A DNA stretch of 64,000 nt from Pyrus communis. Lineage: Eukaryota > Streptophyta > Magnoliopsida > Rosales > Rosaceae. The stretch covers positions 25,456,428 through 25,520,427 of the forward strand of contig NC_084803.1 in assembly GCF_963583255.1 (NCBI RefSeq). Direction: 5' to 3'. The notes below the pieces were generated by a model. It was not told the DNA's origin. It did no database searches and worked only from the letters and a program-made list of their open reading frames with translations. The position numbers and the translations under genes are program-made. Below, piece by piece: positions 20,779 to 30,035 of this stretch (positions are counted from its first letter, which is position 1; each line of letters begins with the position of its first letter).

Positions 20779-20790
20779 TCCTCCCCCACT
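20779..20790 (-). promoter_or_regulatory. Polypurine tract of element D
   Basis: The minus-strand AGTGGGGGAGGA abuts the 3' LTR. It overlaps the end of the polyprotein stop region, so almost no 3' untranslated sequence exists. Confidence 0.8.
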
Positions 20791-22589
20791 TAAGCCGTCG
20801 ACGTCCTCGTCGACTCTTGCCTTTCGAATGTATTGATCAGGTCCTTATATTGCCATAAGGACGTCTCCTTCTCCCAGGTTGCTTCGGAGTATGGTAGCCC
20901 TTTCCATTTGACAAAGTACTCCACATGCTTTGGTTGTCTTGGTCGCACCACGACACGCTTGGCTTCGATGCTCTCCACTTCTTTGTCAAATGCCTCCGTC
21001 ATCAAAGGGGGTGCTCGATGAGACTCACCTCGGCTTGGTTCCTCATTGTCTGCATGATAAGGCTTCAAGTTGCTCACATGGAACACCGGGTGGAACTTGA
21101 GACGGGGTGGGAGTTCCACGACATAAGCGGCTTTGCCAACCTTCTTGATGATAGGGAATGGTCCCTCATATTTCCGCAACAAGCTCTTGTGTAAGCCACG
21201 AGTACTCTTGTGCTGAGACGCATTAAGCTTCACAAAGACTTGGTCGCCGGTTTGGAACTCCACATTCCTTCGCTTACGATCCGCCCATTTCTTCATCTTC
21301 TTTGAAGCCTTCTCCAAATGAGCTCGAGCAAGTTCGTGGGCTAATTGCCACTCCTTAGCAGTTTTGAAAGCGGCTGGACTGTTCCCCGTGTAGCCAGTCG
21401 CGACCGTGTTCGGGGTCAAGGGTTGTTGCCCTATAGCCAACTCGAACGGACTTTTCCCTGTCGACTCCGAACGTTGCAAGTTATAAGAGAATTGAGCAAC
21501 ATCAAGTAACTTAGCCCAATCTCGTTGATTGGCACTAACATAGTGCCGCAAATAAGTCTCTAACAGTGCATTAACCCGCTCCGTTTGTCCATCGGTTTGG
21601 GGATGAAAAGCGGTAGAGAAGTCTAACATTGAGCCAAGTAGCTTGAAGAGCTCCTTCCAAAATCTACCCGTGAAGCGAGCATCTCGATCACTGACTATGC
21701 TCCTCGGAACTCCCCAATACTTCACCACGTGCTTTAGAAACAAGCGTGCAGCTACTTCGGCTGTGCACTCCACCGGTGCGGGTATGAAAGTGGCATACTT
21801 GGTGAATCTATCGACCACGACGAAGATAGATCCACATCCATCAGACTTGGGCAAATGTGTGATGAAATCCATGGTTAAACACTCCCATGGTCTTGATGGG
21901 GTGGGAAGTGGTTCCAACAGTCCTCCCGGTTGTCTTTGTTCCGCTTTGTCTTGTTGACACACAAGACAAGTCTTCACGTACGAATCCACATCGTCCCGCA
22001 TTTGTGGCCAATAATAAGCGTCGCTCACCAAAGCCAACGTGCGGTGAGTGCCAGGATGTCCTGCCCACATTGAGTCATGGCACTCCTTCAGGATTTCTCT
22101 CCTTAAGCTTCCCCACTTTGGGACGTAGATCCGCTTGCCCTTGGTGTATAGCAAGCCGTCCTCAAGCCAAAACCTTCTTGTCTTCCCCTCCTTGACAAAC
22201 TCCACAATGTTCTTGGCTTGGACGTCATGTGATAAACCTTCTCGGACACGGCCCAAGAGATGGCTTTGCGGCTTGAGTACCGTAGCCATTAACTCTACTC
22301 GTCTACTTAGAGCATCAGCCACCACGTTCTCCTTTCCTTGCTTGTACTCTAGCTTGTAATCAAACTCCGCCAAGAACTCTTGCCACCTTGCTTGCTTAGG
22401 TGTGAGCTTTTGTTGGGTTTGAAAGTAGCTAGTGGCAACGTTGTCCGTCTTGATGATGAAGGGAGTACCAAGCAAGTAATGCCTCCAAACTCTAAGGCAA
22501 TGGACGATGGCGGTCATCTCCTTTTCATGGGTCGTGTACCTCTTCTCGGCATTGTTTAGCTTGCGACTTTCATAGGCTATCGGATGTCC
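20790..22589 (-). CDS. Element D polyprotein, part after the amber codon: RNase H, integrase, chromodomain
   Basis: This is the continuation, in the same frame, of the ORF at 22593-25472. Counting from the Met at 22517 (575 aa), the RNase H remainder is residues 1-75 and the integrase HHCC zinc finger is H147, H154, C184, C187. The integrase core has D217, D277 and E313 (D-D-35-E spacing kept). The GPY/F-like C-terminal region is about 445-490, and the chromodomain about 530-566 (YFVKWKGLPYSEATWE). Chromodomains steer insertion to modified histones. All catalytic positions look intact. Translation needs read-through of, or a different base at, the TAG. Confidence 0.88.
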   Translation of the reverse strand, partial: GHPIAYESRKLNNAEKRYTTHEKEMTAIVHCLRVWRHYLLGTPFIIKTDNVATSYFQTQQKLTPKQARWQEFLAEFDYKLEYKQGKENVVADALSRRVELMATVLKPQSHLLGRVREGLSHDVQAKNIVEFVKEGKTRRFWLEDGLLYTKGKRIYVPKWGSLRREILKECHDSMWAGHPGTHRTLALVSDAYYWPQMRDDVDSYVKTCLVCQQDKAEQRQPGGLLEPLPTPSRPWECLTMDFITHLPKSDGCGSIFVVVDRFTKYATFIPAPVECTAEVAARLFLKHVVKYWGVPRSIVSDRDARFTGRFWKELFKLLGSMLDFSTAFHPQTDGQTERVNALLETYLRHYVSANQRDWAKLLDVAQFSYNLQRSESTGKSPFELAIGQQPLTPNTVATGYTGNSPAAFKTAKEWQLAHELARAHLEKASKKMKKWADRKRRNVEFQTGDQVFVKLNASQHKSTRGLHKSLLRKYEGPFPIIKKVGKAAYVVELPPRLKFHPVFHVSNLKPYHADNEEPSRGESHRAPPLMTEAFDKEVESIEAKRVVVRPRQPKHVEYFVKWKGLPYSEATWEKETSLWQYKDLINTFERQESTRTSTA

Positions 22590-22592
22590 CTA
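22590..22592 (-). other. Single in-frame amber codon in the D polyprotein
   Basis: The minus strand reads CAA-TAG-GGA inside RNase H, after 'GGVLMQ' and before 'GHPIAYESRKL'. It is the only stop between the ATG at 25472 and the natural end near 20790. Related elements normally have an acidic residue here. Confidence 0.85.
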
Positions 22593-25472
22593 TTGCATCA
22601 ACACTCCTCCTATGGCAAAGTCGGAAGCATCAGTGTGCAACTCGAATGGCTTACTAAGGTCGGGCAACCTTAGTACAGGCTCCTCCATTAGGGCCTTCTT
22701 CAACCTCTCAAAGGCCTCTTGACACCTGTCCGTCCATTCCCATGCCTTGTTCTTCTTAAGAAGGTCTGTTAAGGGTGCCGCTATAGCTGAGTACCCTTTA
22801 ATGAATCTTCGATAGTAGTTGGCTAGCCCCAGAAAGGATCGTAGTGTTGGCACCTTGGTCGGCGGTTCCCACTCTTGAATGGCCTTGATCTTGCCCTTTT
22901 CCATCATAAGTTTCCCCTCCTTTATCTTGTGGCCAAGAAATTCTACTTCTTGTGTGGCGAAGGAGCATTTCTCCTTCTTGACATAGAGTTCATGTTCCCG
23001 AAGGGTCTTGAACACTATGCGCAAGTGCTTGACGTGCTCCTCCAATGTCTTGCTATAGATAACAATATCATCAATGTAAACAACGACAAACTTGTCAAGA
23101 TAAGGATGGAATACCTTGTTCATTAATGTGCAGAATGTTGCAGGGGCATTGGTCAGACCAAATGGCATGACTTTATACTCGAACGATCCATATCTGGTCA
23201 CCATCGCCGTCTTCGATTCATCTCCAGGGGCTATCCTCACTTGGTAGTATCCCGATCGAAGATCTAACTTTGTGAAGTACCTTGCTTCACCAAGTTGATC
23301 GAATAAGTCGGCGATCAACGGCAGTGGGTACTTGTTCTTGATGGTAATCTTGTTCAATGCTCTGTAGTCGATGCACAACCTTAGACTACCTTCCTTCTTT
23401 CGTTGGAACAAGACGGGTGCACCATATGGGGACTTGGAGGGTTGGATGTAGCCAGCATCAAGTAGCTCGTTGAGTTGCTTCCTCAATTCCTCCAACTCGG
23501 GTGGCGACATCCTATAAGGTGATTTGGAGGGAGGCTTAGCACCAGGCTCCAACTCAATCGCATGGTCGACCTCTCTCCTTGGTGGCAACTTCTTTGGCAG
23601 TTCCTTAGGCATCACGTTCGCAAACTCCATAAGGACTGCTTCCACTTGTTTTGGCAAAGGCCCGTACTTCTCCTCCCCTTCATTCAACATTAGGGTTGCA
23701 AGAAATGTGGCCTCGCCTTTCTTCCAGGACTTGGCAAATTGCATTGCCGACAAGTGCTGGGTATACTTCTTAGCTTGCCTCTCCAATGGCACCAGGCAAG
23801 GTTGTCTTCCTTCGTCCAAGATACAGAAAATATTGTAGAAGGGAATGGGAAAGGCTCGTACCTTGTCCATGAACTCTAACCCAATGACTACGCCATAGTC
23901 GTCCATCTTGACAATGGTGAAGTCGATTTTTCCCTTCCATGTGCCAATGTCTACTTGTACATTGCGCGCAATTCCAACGATGGGGGTGGCAGCGGAATTT
24001 ACCGTCTTCACGCTACCGGGCTCCTTTGTGACTCGGAGGCCAAGCCTTATAGCTTCCTCCGACGTCATGAAGTTGTGTGTTGCTCCCGTGTCCACCAACA
24101 CACGCGTCGTCTTGTCACCAGTCTTGACGTCGACGAACAATGATCCTCCCTCAACTTGAGCCTTAGGTTGTGGAAGGGTTGTTTGGATGGCATTCAGGAG
24201 ACGGATGCATCCCATCCTTGCATCGTTACTCTCCTCAGCCTTGTTCTCCTTGAAAACTATGGCCTTAAGGGCGTTCTTTTGTGGGCAATCTCGCATCATG
24301 TGAGGGCCGTTGCATAAGTAACTAGAGGGTTGCCAAGACTTACCCTTGCCTTTGTCATGCTTATCGGCTTTCTTCTCCTTCGGTTTGCTCGTCTCAGCCC
24401 CTTTGCTTGTCTCAGCCTTATCCTTCGGCTTATGTGCTCCCCCACTTTTCTCATGGTTACCCCTCTTCCCCGTGGACTTGGAATCACCTTGGTGGCTTGA
24501 TCTAAACTCAATCAAGGATTCGGCGGCGGCAATGGCATCAGACAATGTTTGCACGTGCCTCCTTTGTAGTTCGAGTTTTGCCCAATTTTGCAGTCCACTC
24601 ATGAAGTACATGAGCTTGTCTTCCTCTAGCATGTTGGGCACCTCGAATAGCAAACTCACGAAGGTGTTGACATAGTCTTTGATGCTCCCCGTTTGCTTGA
24701 GCCACCTTAGTTTCTCCTTGGCTTCGTACTTGGCATTTTGGGGATAGAAGTGCAACATAAGATCTTTCTTAAATTCATCCCAAGTGGTGAGGGAGAACGT
24801 ACCTTGTTCAATCTCCATGCTCCGGCGACGCCACCACATAAGGGCATTGTCAGCTAAGAACATGGTTGCCGTTGCGATTTTGGACTCTTCATCTTCAAGC
24901 TTAAGGTACTTGAAGTATCGCTCCACGTTCCACACAAATGTGTCGAGCTCCTTTGCTTCCCTTTTCCCATTATAGGATTTGGGTTTAAAGGAGTCGATTA
25001 CCTTGGAGTCCAACGCCTTGATTTCCCTCGGCCCTTGCACGAATTGCTTCACAATTGCTTCTTTGCAAAACGCCACATCTCCCTTAAGTTCTTTTGTGTC
25101 TTTTATCTCCTCTTGAAGCGCCACAAGCCTTGCCTCCATGTTGTCAAGGTGAACCTGGACTTCCCTCCGCATCTTGTCTGCCATGGTATTGAGGGCGCCA
25201 AGGAGCTCATCTCGTAGCCCTTCCACCAAGCCACGTAGTTCATCCTTACCATCTTCCACCATGGTTTGGATTTCCTCCTTGTCGACAACGTCCTCATCAA
25301 GTCGAGTATCGAACTCGAGTATGGTTCGTTCCACCTTCTCGAGTCGCTCCTCCATGGTCTCCATTGATGCTTGCAAGTCCTTTAACTTTGGCTTGCTCTT
25401 GGCAACATCTTGCACCTCGGCAGTACGCTCCCTTGGGTCGGAGACTCCGGACACCATTTCTCCACTTGCCAT
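22590..25472 (-). CDS. Element D gag-protease-RT polyprotein, 960 aa to the amber codon
   Basis: Residues about 30-145 are a long coiled coil. The capsid (retrotrans_gag) lies at about 175-325 ([18 protein letters not shown]…[18 protein letters not shown]). A degenerate zinc knuckle lies at 384-397: the usual first Cys is Ser, leaving C387-x3-H391-x4-C396. The protease active site is D461-T-G. RT covers about 640-850 with Y799-I-D-D. Connection follows, then RNase H starting with D947 (HTDAS). The ATG at 25472 is the first in the frame, close to the primer site. Gag and pol are fused without a frameshift, usual for plant chromoviruses. Confidence 0.93.
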   Translation of the reverse strand: MASGEMVSGVSDPRERTAEVQDVAKSKPKLKDLQASMETMEERLEKVERTILEFDTRLDEDVVDKEEIQTMVEDGKDELRGLVEGLRDELLGALNTMADKMRREVQVHLDNMEARLVALQEEIKDTKELKGDVAFCKEAIVKQFVQGPREIKALDSKVIDSFKPKSYNGKREAKELDTFVWNVERYFKYLKLEDEESKIATATMFLADNALMWWRRRSMEIEQGTFSLTTWDEFKKDLMLHFYPQNAKYEAKEKLRWLKQTGSIKDYVNTFVSLLFEVPNMLEEDKLMYFMSGLQNWAKLELQRRHVQTLSDAIAAAESLIEFRSSHQGDSKSTGKRGNHEKSGGAHKPKDKAETSKGAETSKPKEKKADKHDKGKGKSWQPSSYLCNGPHMMRDCPQKNALKAIVFKENKAEESNDARMGCIRLLNAIQTTLPQPKAQVEGGSLFVDVKTGDKTTRVLVDTGATHNFMTSEEAIRLGLRVTKEPGSVKTVNSAATPIVGIARNVQVDIGTWKGKIDFTIVKMDDYGVVIGLEFMDKVRAFPIPFYNIFCILDEGRQPCLVPLERQAKKYTQHLSAMQFAKSWKKGEATFLATLMLNEGEEKYGPLPKQVEAVLMEFANVMPKELPKKLPPRREVDHAIELEPGAKPPSKSPYRMSPPELEELRKQLNELLDAGYIQPSKSPYGAPVLFQRKKEGSLRLCIDYRALNKITIKNKYPLPLIADLFDQLGEARYFTKLDLRSGYYQVRIAPGDESKTAMVTRYGSFEYKVMPFGLTNAPATFCTLMNKVFHPYLDKFVVVYIDDIVIYSKTLEEHVKHLRIVFKTLREHELYVKKEKCSFATQEVEFLGHKIKEGKLMMEKGKIKAIQEWEPPTKVPTLRSFLGLANYYRRFIKGYSAIAAPLTDLLKKNKAWEWTDRCQEAFERLKKALMEEPVLRLPDLSKPFELHTDASDFAIGGVLMQ

Positions 25473-25500
25473 ATCCTACTTTCTTTTAAGTGATTCGCGA

Positions 25501-25517
25501 ACCTGGCTCTGATACCA
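25501..25517 (-). promoter_or_regulatory. Primer binding site of D, initiator-Met tRNA type
   Basis: On the minus strand TGGTATCAGAGCCAGG begins 2 bp after the 5' LTR. The first part matches the 3' end of tRNA-iMet, the common primer of plant chromoviruses. Confidence 0.85.
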
Positions 25518-25519
25518 GC

Positions 25520-26056
25520 TGTCACGGGATGACTCTTTAAGCCTTCCGCCCGTGCGGCACTTAGACTTGAATACCTCGATGAACAAGCTAAGTAAGCCTT
25601 CGAAGCCTCGCTTCCCCGGATTGAATCACGAAGAAAGCTAAGATAGCTTGGAGGATGCTAAGATCACTTAGAAGATGGGAGAAAGGAAGCTTTGTATTGA
25701 AACTTTGGAGAGCTTTACAATTGCTTACAACTCTTGGATTCTTGGATGCTTGGCCAAATGGCCTTGCCTCCTATTTATAGGCCTAAGTAACCTCCTCAAT
25801 GGAGGGTTCTAGAATTCCCTACTTACATCCAAAAATATCTAGAATAGTTCTAGATACAACTTGCCTAATCTAGATTGTTCTAGGTGAGGCTTGAATATGT
25901 ACACTTGTGTGGATTGTTCCGGAATGCCCTAGATTATCTTGAATGCTCCGCCATGTTCTTGATTTTTCCGGGACGTTCCAGAAGCTTCTATGAAGACAAG
26001 GCTTTATGGGCTTAGATATATGATGTCTTGGGTATTTTCTTTGTTGGCCCGTGACA
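25520..26056 (-). repeat. Element D 5' LTR (537 bp)
   Basis: Identical by eye to the 3' LTR. The minus-strand TATA box lies at 25779-25772. It drives transcription leftwards into the polyprotein. Confidence 0.95.
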
Positions 26057-27150
26057 CTAGGTAAGGAAAAAACTAATAAAGCCATGGAAGAAGCACACTC
26101 AGGCATATGCAGAGCACATCAGTTTGGTCTAAAGCTACACTTCTAGCTCAAAAGAATGGGCTACTACTGGCCAAGCATGGTGAAGGATTGCCTGGAATAC
26201 ACCAAAAGGTGCCAAGCCTGCCAATTCCACGCCAACTTCATACATCAGCCGCTTGAGCCATTACACCTTACGGTTGCTTCATGGCCATTTGATGCATGAG
26301 GATTGGACATCATAAGACCAATCACACGAAAGTTATCTGCAGGATAAGCTTACATCTTAGCCGCAACGAATTACTTTTCCATGTGGGCTGAAACCGTACC
26401 CCTAAGGGAAGTCAAAAAGGAAACTATCGTCCATTTCATCAAAGAGCACATCATCCATCGATATGGTGTGCCTTGCTACATCATCATCGACAATAGAAAA
26501 TAGTTCTCCAACTGACTCATGGACGAGCTCTGTGAGAAATACAAATTCAAGCAGCACAAGTCTTCCATGTATCATGCTCGGGCCAATGGTCTTGCGAAAG
26601 CATTTAACAAAACATTGTGCAACCTCTTAAAGAAGGTGATCGGCAGAACAAAGAGAGACTAGCACAAAAGAATATGCGAAGCACTTTAGGCATATAGGAC
26701 GACACATATGACTCCTGCCCAAGCTATGCTTTATTCTCTCATAAATGGTGTGGAAGTTGTTATGTCACTTGAAAGTCAAATCCCTTCACTAAGGATGGCT
26801 ATACAAGAAGGCTTAACTGAAGAGGAAAATGCAAAGCTATGACTTCAAGAGTTGGAAGCACTCGACGAAAGAAGGTTTGAAGCTCAACAACACTTGGAAT
26901 GCTACTAACCATGGCTATCCAAGGCATTCAACAAGAAGATCCGCCCAAGGTCTTTCCAAACTGGAAATCTTGTCTTTGCATTATGAAGGCCCATCATCTT
27001 AGCTCACAAAACAAAAAACAAGTTCACATCAAAATGGGATGGACGTTACATAATACAAGAGGTCTACACCAACGGTGCCTACTTAATCATGGCGGAAGAC
27101 GGCTTAAAGATCGGCCCCATCAAAGGCACATTCTTGAAGTGTTAATACCC
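26057..27150 (+). pseudogene. Element C integrase, main part after D (broken)
   Basis: Frames include 'MGYYWPSMVKDCLEYTKRCQACQ' (26155-26225, CC half of the zinc finger) and 'WAETVPLREVKKETIVHFIKEHIIHRYGVPCYIIIDN' (26379-26490, catalytic Asp in IDN). 'YHARANGLAKAFNKTL' (26571-26615) has Ala where the catalytic Glu is expected (A-N-G-x-x-E). The C-terminal 'NGAYLIMAEDGLKIGPIKGTFLK' ends about 27145. Several stops occur. It is non-functional. Confidence 0.82.
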
Positions 27151-27480
27151 CTAAACCAAACAAGCAAAGCTCCTTGCCTGCACGAGCCTAAACTGCACAC
27201 GGCAACAATGTTCCTTGTTCGCGCGAGCTTAAAAGGTGACACCCAACGCTCCTAGCCCACAAAAGCATAAACTGTGTACAGAAAAATCACCACCAAAACC
27301 ATCAAAAAATAATCCATCATTTCCTTTTAACTATTTCATGACTTGATCCCTCCTCAACTGAAGGTACGTAGGCAACTTGAAACTTCAAAACTTCAAGTAC
27401 AATCACATCACCAACAAAAAAAAAATTGCAAACACTATGAAGAATAAGGAGCAAATTCAAAATCTAAATACTTTATTTTA
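27151..27480 (+). other. Element C region downstream of integrase, no gene seen
   Basis: AT-rich sequence follows the integrase end, with 'cacaacactcc'-like low complexity and an A-run near 27420. No coding signal is seen on either strand. Confidence 0.5.
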
Positions 27481-27638
27481 AAGGAAAATTAATGAAAAAG
27501 GCTTGAACATTTTGAGTTTTAACGATAAGGACAAAATAAAGGGTAGAGTGAATAGTACCAAGATTGACTTTTTAGTGTAAAAATATGGTTTTTCGTTAAA
27601 GTGAACAGTACTGGGTAGCTTTCTGTTAAAGTTCCCTT
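27481..27638 (+). mobile_element. Short MITE-like element (158 bp)
   Basis: The left end AAGGAAAATTAATGAAAAAG is roughly inverted at the right end (CTTTCTGTTAAAGTTCCCTT). The interior includes 'aacgataaggacaaaataaa' and 'ttcgttaaagtgaacagtac'. I recall this family as very abundant in apple and pear. The flanks 'attttaa'/'aatttaa' may be a target duplication. Superfamily not assigned. Confidence 0.55.
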
Positions 27639-27978
27639 AATTTAAAGGAAGAAGTCGGCTCCAAAGCCTTATTAAAAAAATAAAATAAAATAAAATAAAA
27701 GAAGGCTTAAAGTACAAAGAATGGAATACACTACTTGAAAGCTATGTCCCTAAAGCTACGACAATGATCTTTAAGTAAGCCTTCCAAAGTCTTCAAAGCG
27801 TCCACATCGATGGGAGACAAGATGGGCAAATCCATAGCCATGCCTTTATCTTGCTCTAGACGTGAAATCTCCTCTTAATGTTGAGAAAGTATAGCTTCTT
27901 GTTCCGAGAAAACACCCTGAGTCATGATGCTTTGACTTCCAACTGTTCTCATTCTCGCGCCAACACTTCTAGACGCAC
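27639..27978 (+). other. Gap between MITE and antisense PMD gene
   Basis: It contains a (TAAAA)n run at about 27675-27700. The minus-strand continuation of the PMD ORF's 3' region may reach about 27750 (leucine-rich 'SFKDL'-like fragments in other frames). Nothing firm. Confidence 0.4.
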
Positions 27979-30035
27979 CTAGATAGAAGCCAAAGAAGTC
28001 ATTGTGGCTTGATAACCTTCCGAAGCGACTTTCTGCAAAGAAGGAACTTGGGCAATTGATAAGTCTATTGCCGCAAGTTGCTGAGCTCTAACCTCTGGAT
28101 TCAACTTCTTCGAGGAAACAACATGCCAAAAAGAATACTTAGTTGAGATAGCTATAATCTTGGTAATCTTGACTCTTAAGAGTGAGGAATCAACGTTAAG
28201 GTTGTTAATCGCAGAAACAAGCTTCAACAAGTCTTTCTTGAGCAATGCAAGGTCCTCCAATGGGCACTTTGAAATCTTCTTCTTAATATAGCTCTTGATA
28301 TCTACAGCTGCACGAAGGTTGATGCGATGGATGAGCTGCTTAGTGCCATTAAGGTTTGACCTTCTAAGAGAGATCTTAGAATTAGATGGCAAAGGTATTG
28401 GACACATGACAAGCTCTGGCACGCCTACATCTACATTTGGCAACCTTGGGTCACTTGGCAAATTTGAAACTAGCTTTGCGACATGTAAATCTTCAATCTC
28501 CTTATCTGTAGGTAGATTGCCTCTAAATAGCATCTCCGTAAAGGATTGAACGCTCATGTTCACCAAATCAAAAAAACAAGAGGGCCTAGCCTAACGAAAA
28601 CAAAGAAAGATGTTAGAAACAAAAGCTAAACCAATGAAAGGAGAAGAAATCACAAGAAAGAAGGAAATACATACATCTTTCTCAAGTGACACACGGCCAT
28701 CAAATTGAGGAGGCATAAACACTTTCTTCTTCTTATGATGAAAATTGACATCCCTGTCATCCTGAGCACTTTCAAGTGGTCGCTTGTTTAAAACTTGTTG
28801 ACGCTGTCACAAAATAGGTTTATCTTCATGCGAGTCAACTTCGTCACCCACCTCTTCAAAAGAATCTAAACAATAAGAAGATCAACACGTACATTGAGAA
28901 GCAAAAGTCCTAGGTCCATCTTACAAATAAGCTGCGCTGGCACAATCAAAATGTGCCAGCTACGTAGAAACCGCACAACAACCTTTTCTCGGCGCATCGT
29001 GGCAAGAATGAGAAGAATTGGCGCCATTTGCCATCCCTTGATCTTCATGATGTACCTTTGAACTCCAACCTACATAGGCACGAATTACCAAATTGCTTTT
29101 GAACTCGTCCATGGCCAACAGGGTGATAGAAGCATTTGTGCATTAACGGGTACAAGATTCCCAATGCATATACACAGCTTGCAAGGATTCCAGCTATGTA
29201 TTTTCCTTCAGCTTGCCTAGCACATGTTGGACAAAACCACATTATCTGCTAAAATTGTAAGGGCTATACAACTAAACAATACATTAGTCTCATTGCCGCA
29301 AAGAAACATACCTTAAGCGAAGATATGTAAGATAAGACAACTTTGAAAAACAAAGGTGGGAAGCATCTATGAGGCCTTGTCGTGCCAAGCTAACCCTTGT
29401 TAGATGGTCCATTCTCAAACCTTAACAGCTTCTAAACAATGCATGTGCCTACAAATCATCAAGGCTCTTTGCGGAAAGCACACCAGAGTACTTTGTCATC
29501 AAAGGCCCTAGCATGGCTAAAGTTGATGAAGAAGGCCCCAACTTGTCTAAAGTCAACGAAGAAAAATGAGTACCAAAGTACTTACCCAACCAACCGTACA
29601 CATAGTGGTAGGGAATTATTGCAGCACAATCTTTGGTGCTCGCTAAGTTTGAAACAACACTCAAGCCATCATAAATATTGGCTAAAACCGGAATAGCAAA
29701 GCTGAAAGATTCACCTGCAGCCATTTTGCTAGCCACTTTGAAGACTCTGGGGTGGATAAAGTTAATGTCGTCTTTGGGGAAAATAAACTTACAAAGCCAA
29801 CAACTAAGAAAGTGATTAGGTAAGATTCTTCCATGTGCTCTGACACTAGGCCAAGATCCTCAAACGCTTTCAACTCGTCAGGGGCACGATGCCTAACTAA
29901 ACTAATGGCACTTGACAGGTCTGAGTCTCCCTTTGGCTTAGTGGTCGTGTTGCAACCACTTTTCTTTGATGGCTTCATGTACTTCCTAGCATCCCAATAC
30001 CAAAATCAGATCCATGAAGAAATCTTCAAGCTTGA
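27979..30035 (-). pseudogene. Antisense plant mobile domain (PMD) gene in C, central and C-terminal part
   Basis: It lies on the minus strand, opposite to C. From 30035 down: 'SFWYWDARKYMKPSKKS'; then 29736-29449 with 'MASKMAAGESFSFAIPVLA', 'PYHYVYGWLGKYFGTHF' and 'GPLMTKYSGV'. These are the signature blocks of the plant mobile domain (aminotransferase-like PMD of MAIN/MAIL1 relatives). 29242-29045 and 28566-27979 (195 aa, 'PLEDLALLKKDLLKLVSAINNL') match the C-terminal helical tail of transposon-linked PMD proteins. Stops and frame changes separate the blocks; some may be introns. PMD proteins linked to gypsy elements are known. The function in the element is unknown. Confidence 0.75.

Larger units (their letters stand above)
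20242..26056 (-). mobile_element. Element D: chromovirus (Ty3/gypsy), identical LTRs
   Basis: The element is 5815 bp, on the minus strand, with 537-bp LTRs at 25520-26056 (5') and 20242-20778 (3') that I read as identical. The LTRs begin TGTCACGGG and end CCCGTGACA, a 9-bp inverted repeat. A CTAG duplication flanks it (20238-20241, 26057-26060). The element has an iMet primer site, a gag-PR-RT-RH-INT-chromodomain polyprotein in one frame, and a purine tract. The only visible lesion in the frame is one TAG codon at 22590-22592. The chromodomain places it in the chromoviruses; the clade (Reina- or Galadriel-like) is uncertain. Confidence 0.95.

Noticed and set aside
23524..25512. Plus ORFs of 80-112 codons across D
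   Set aside because: Antisense shadows of the intact chromovirus polyprotein; no homologous start or domain.
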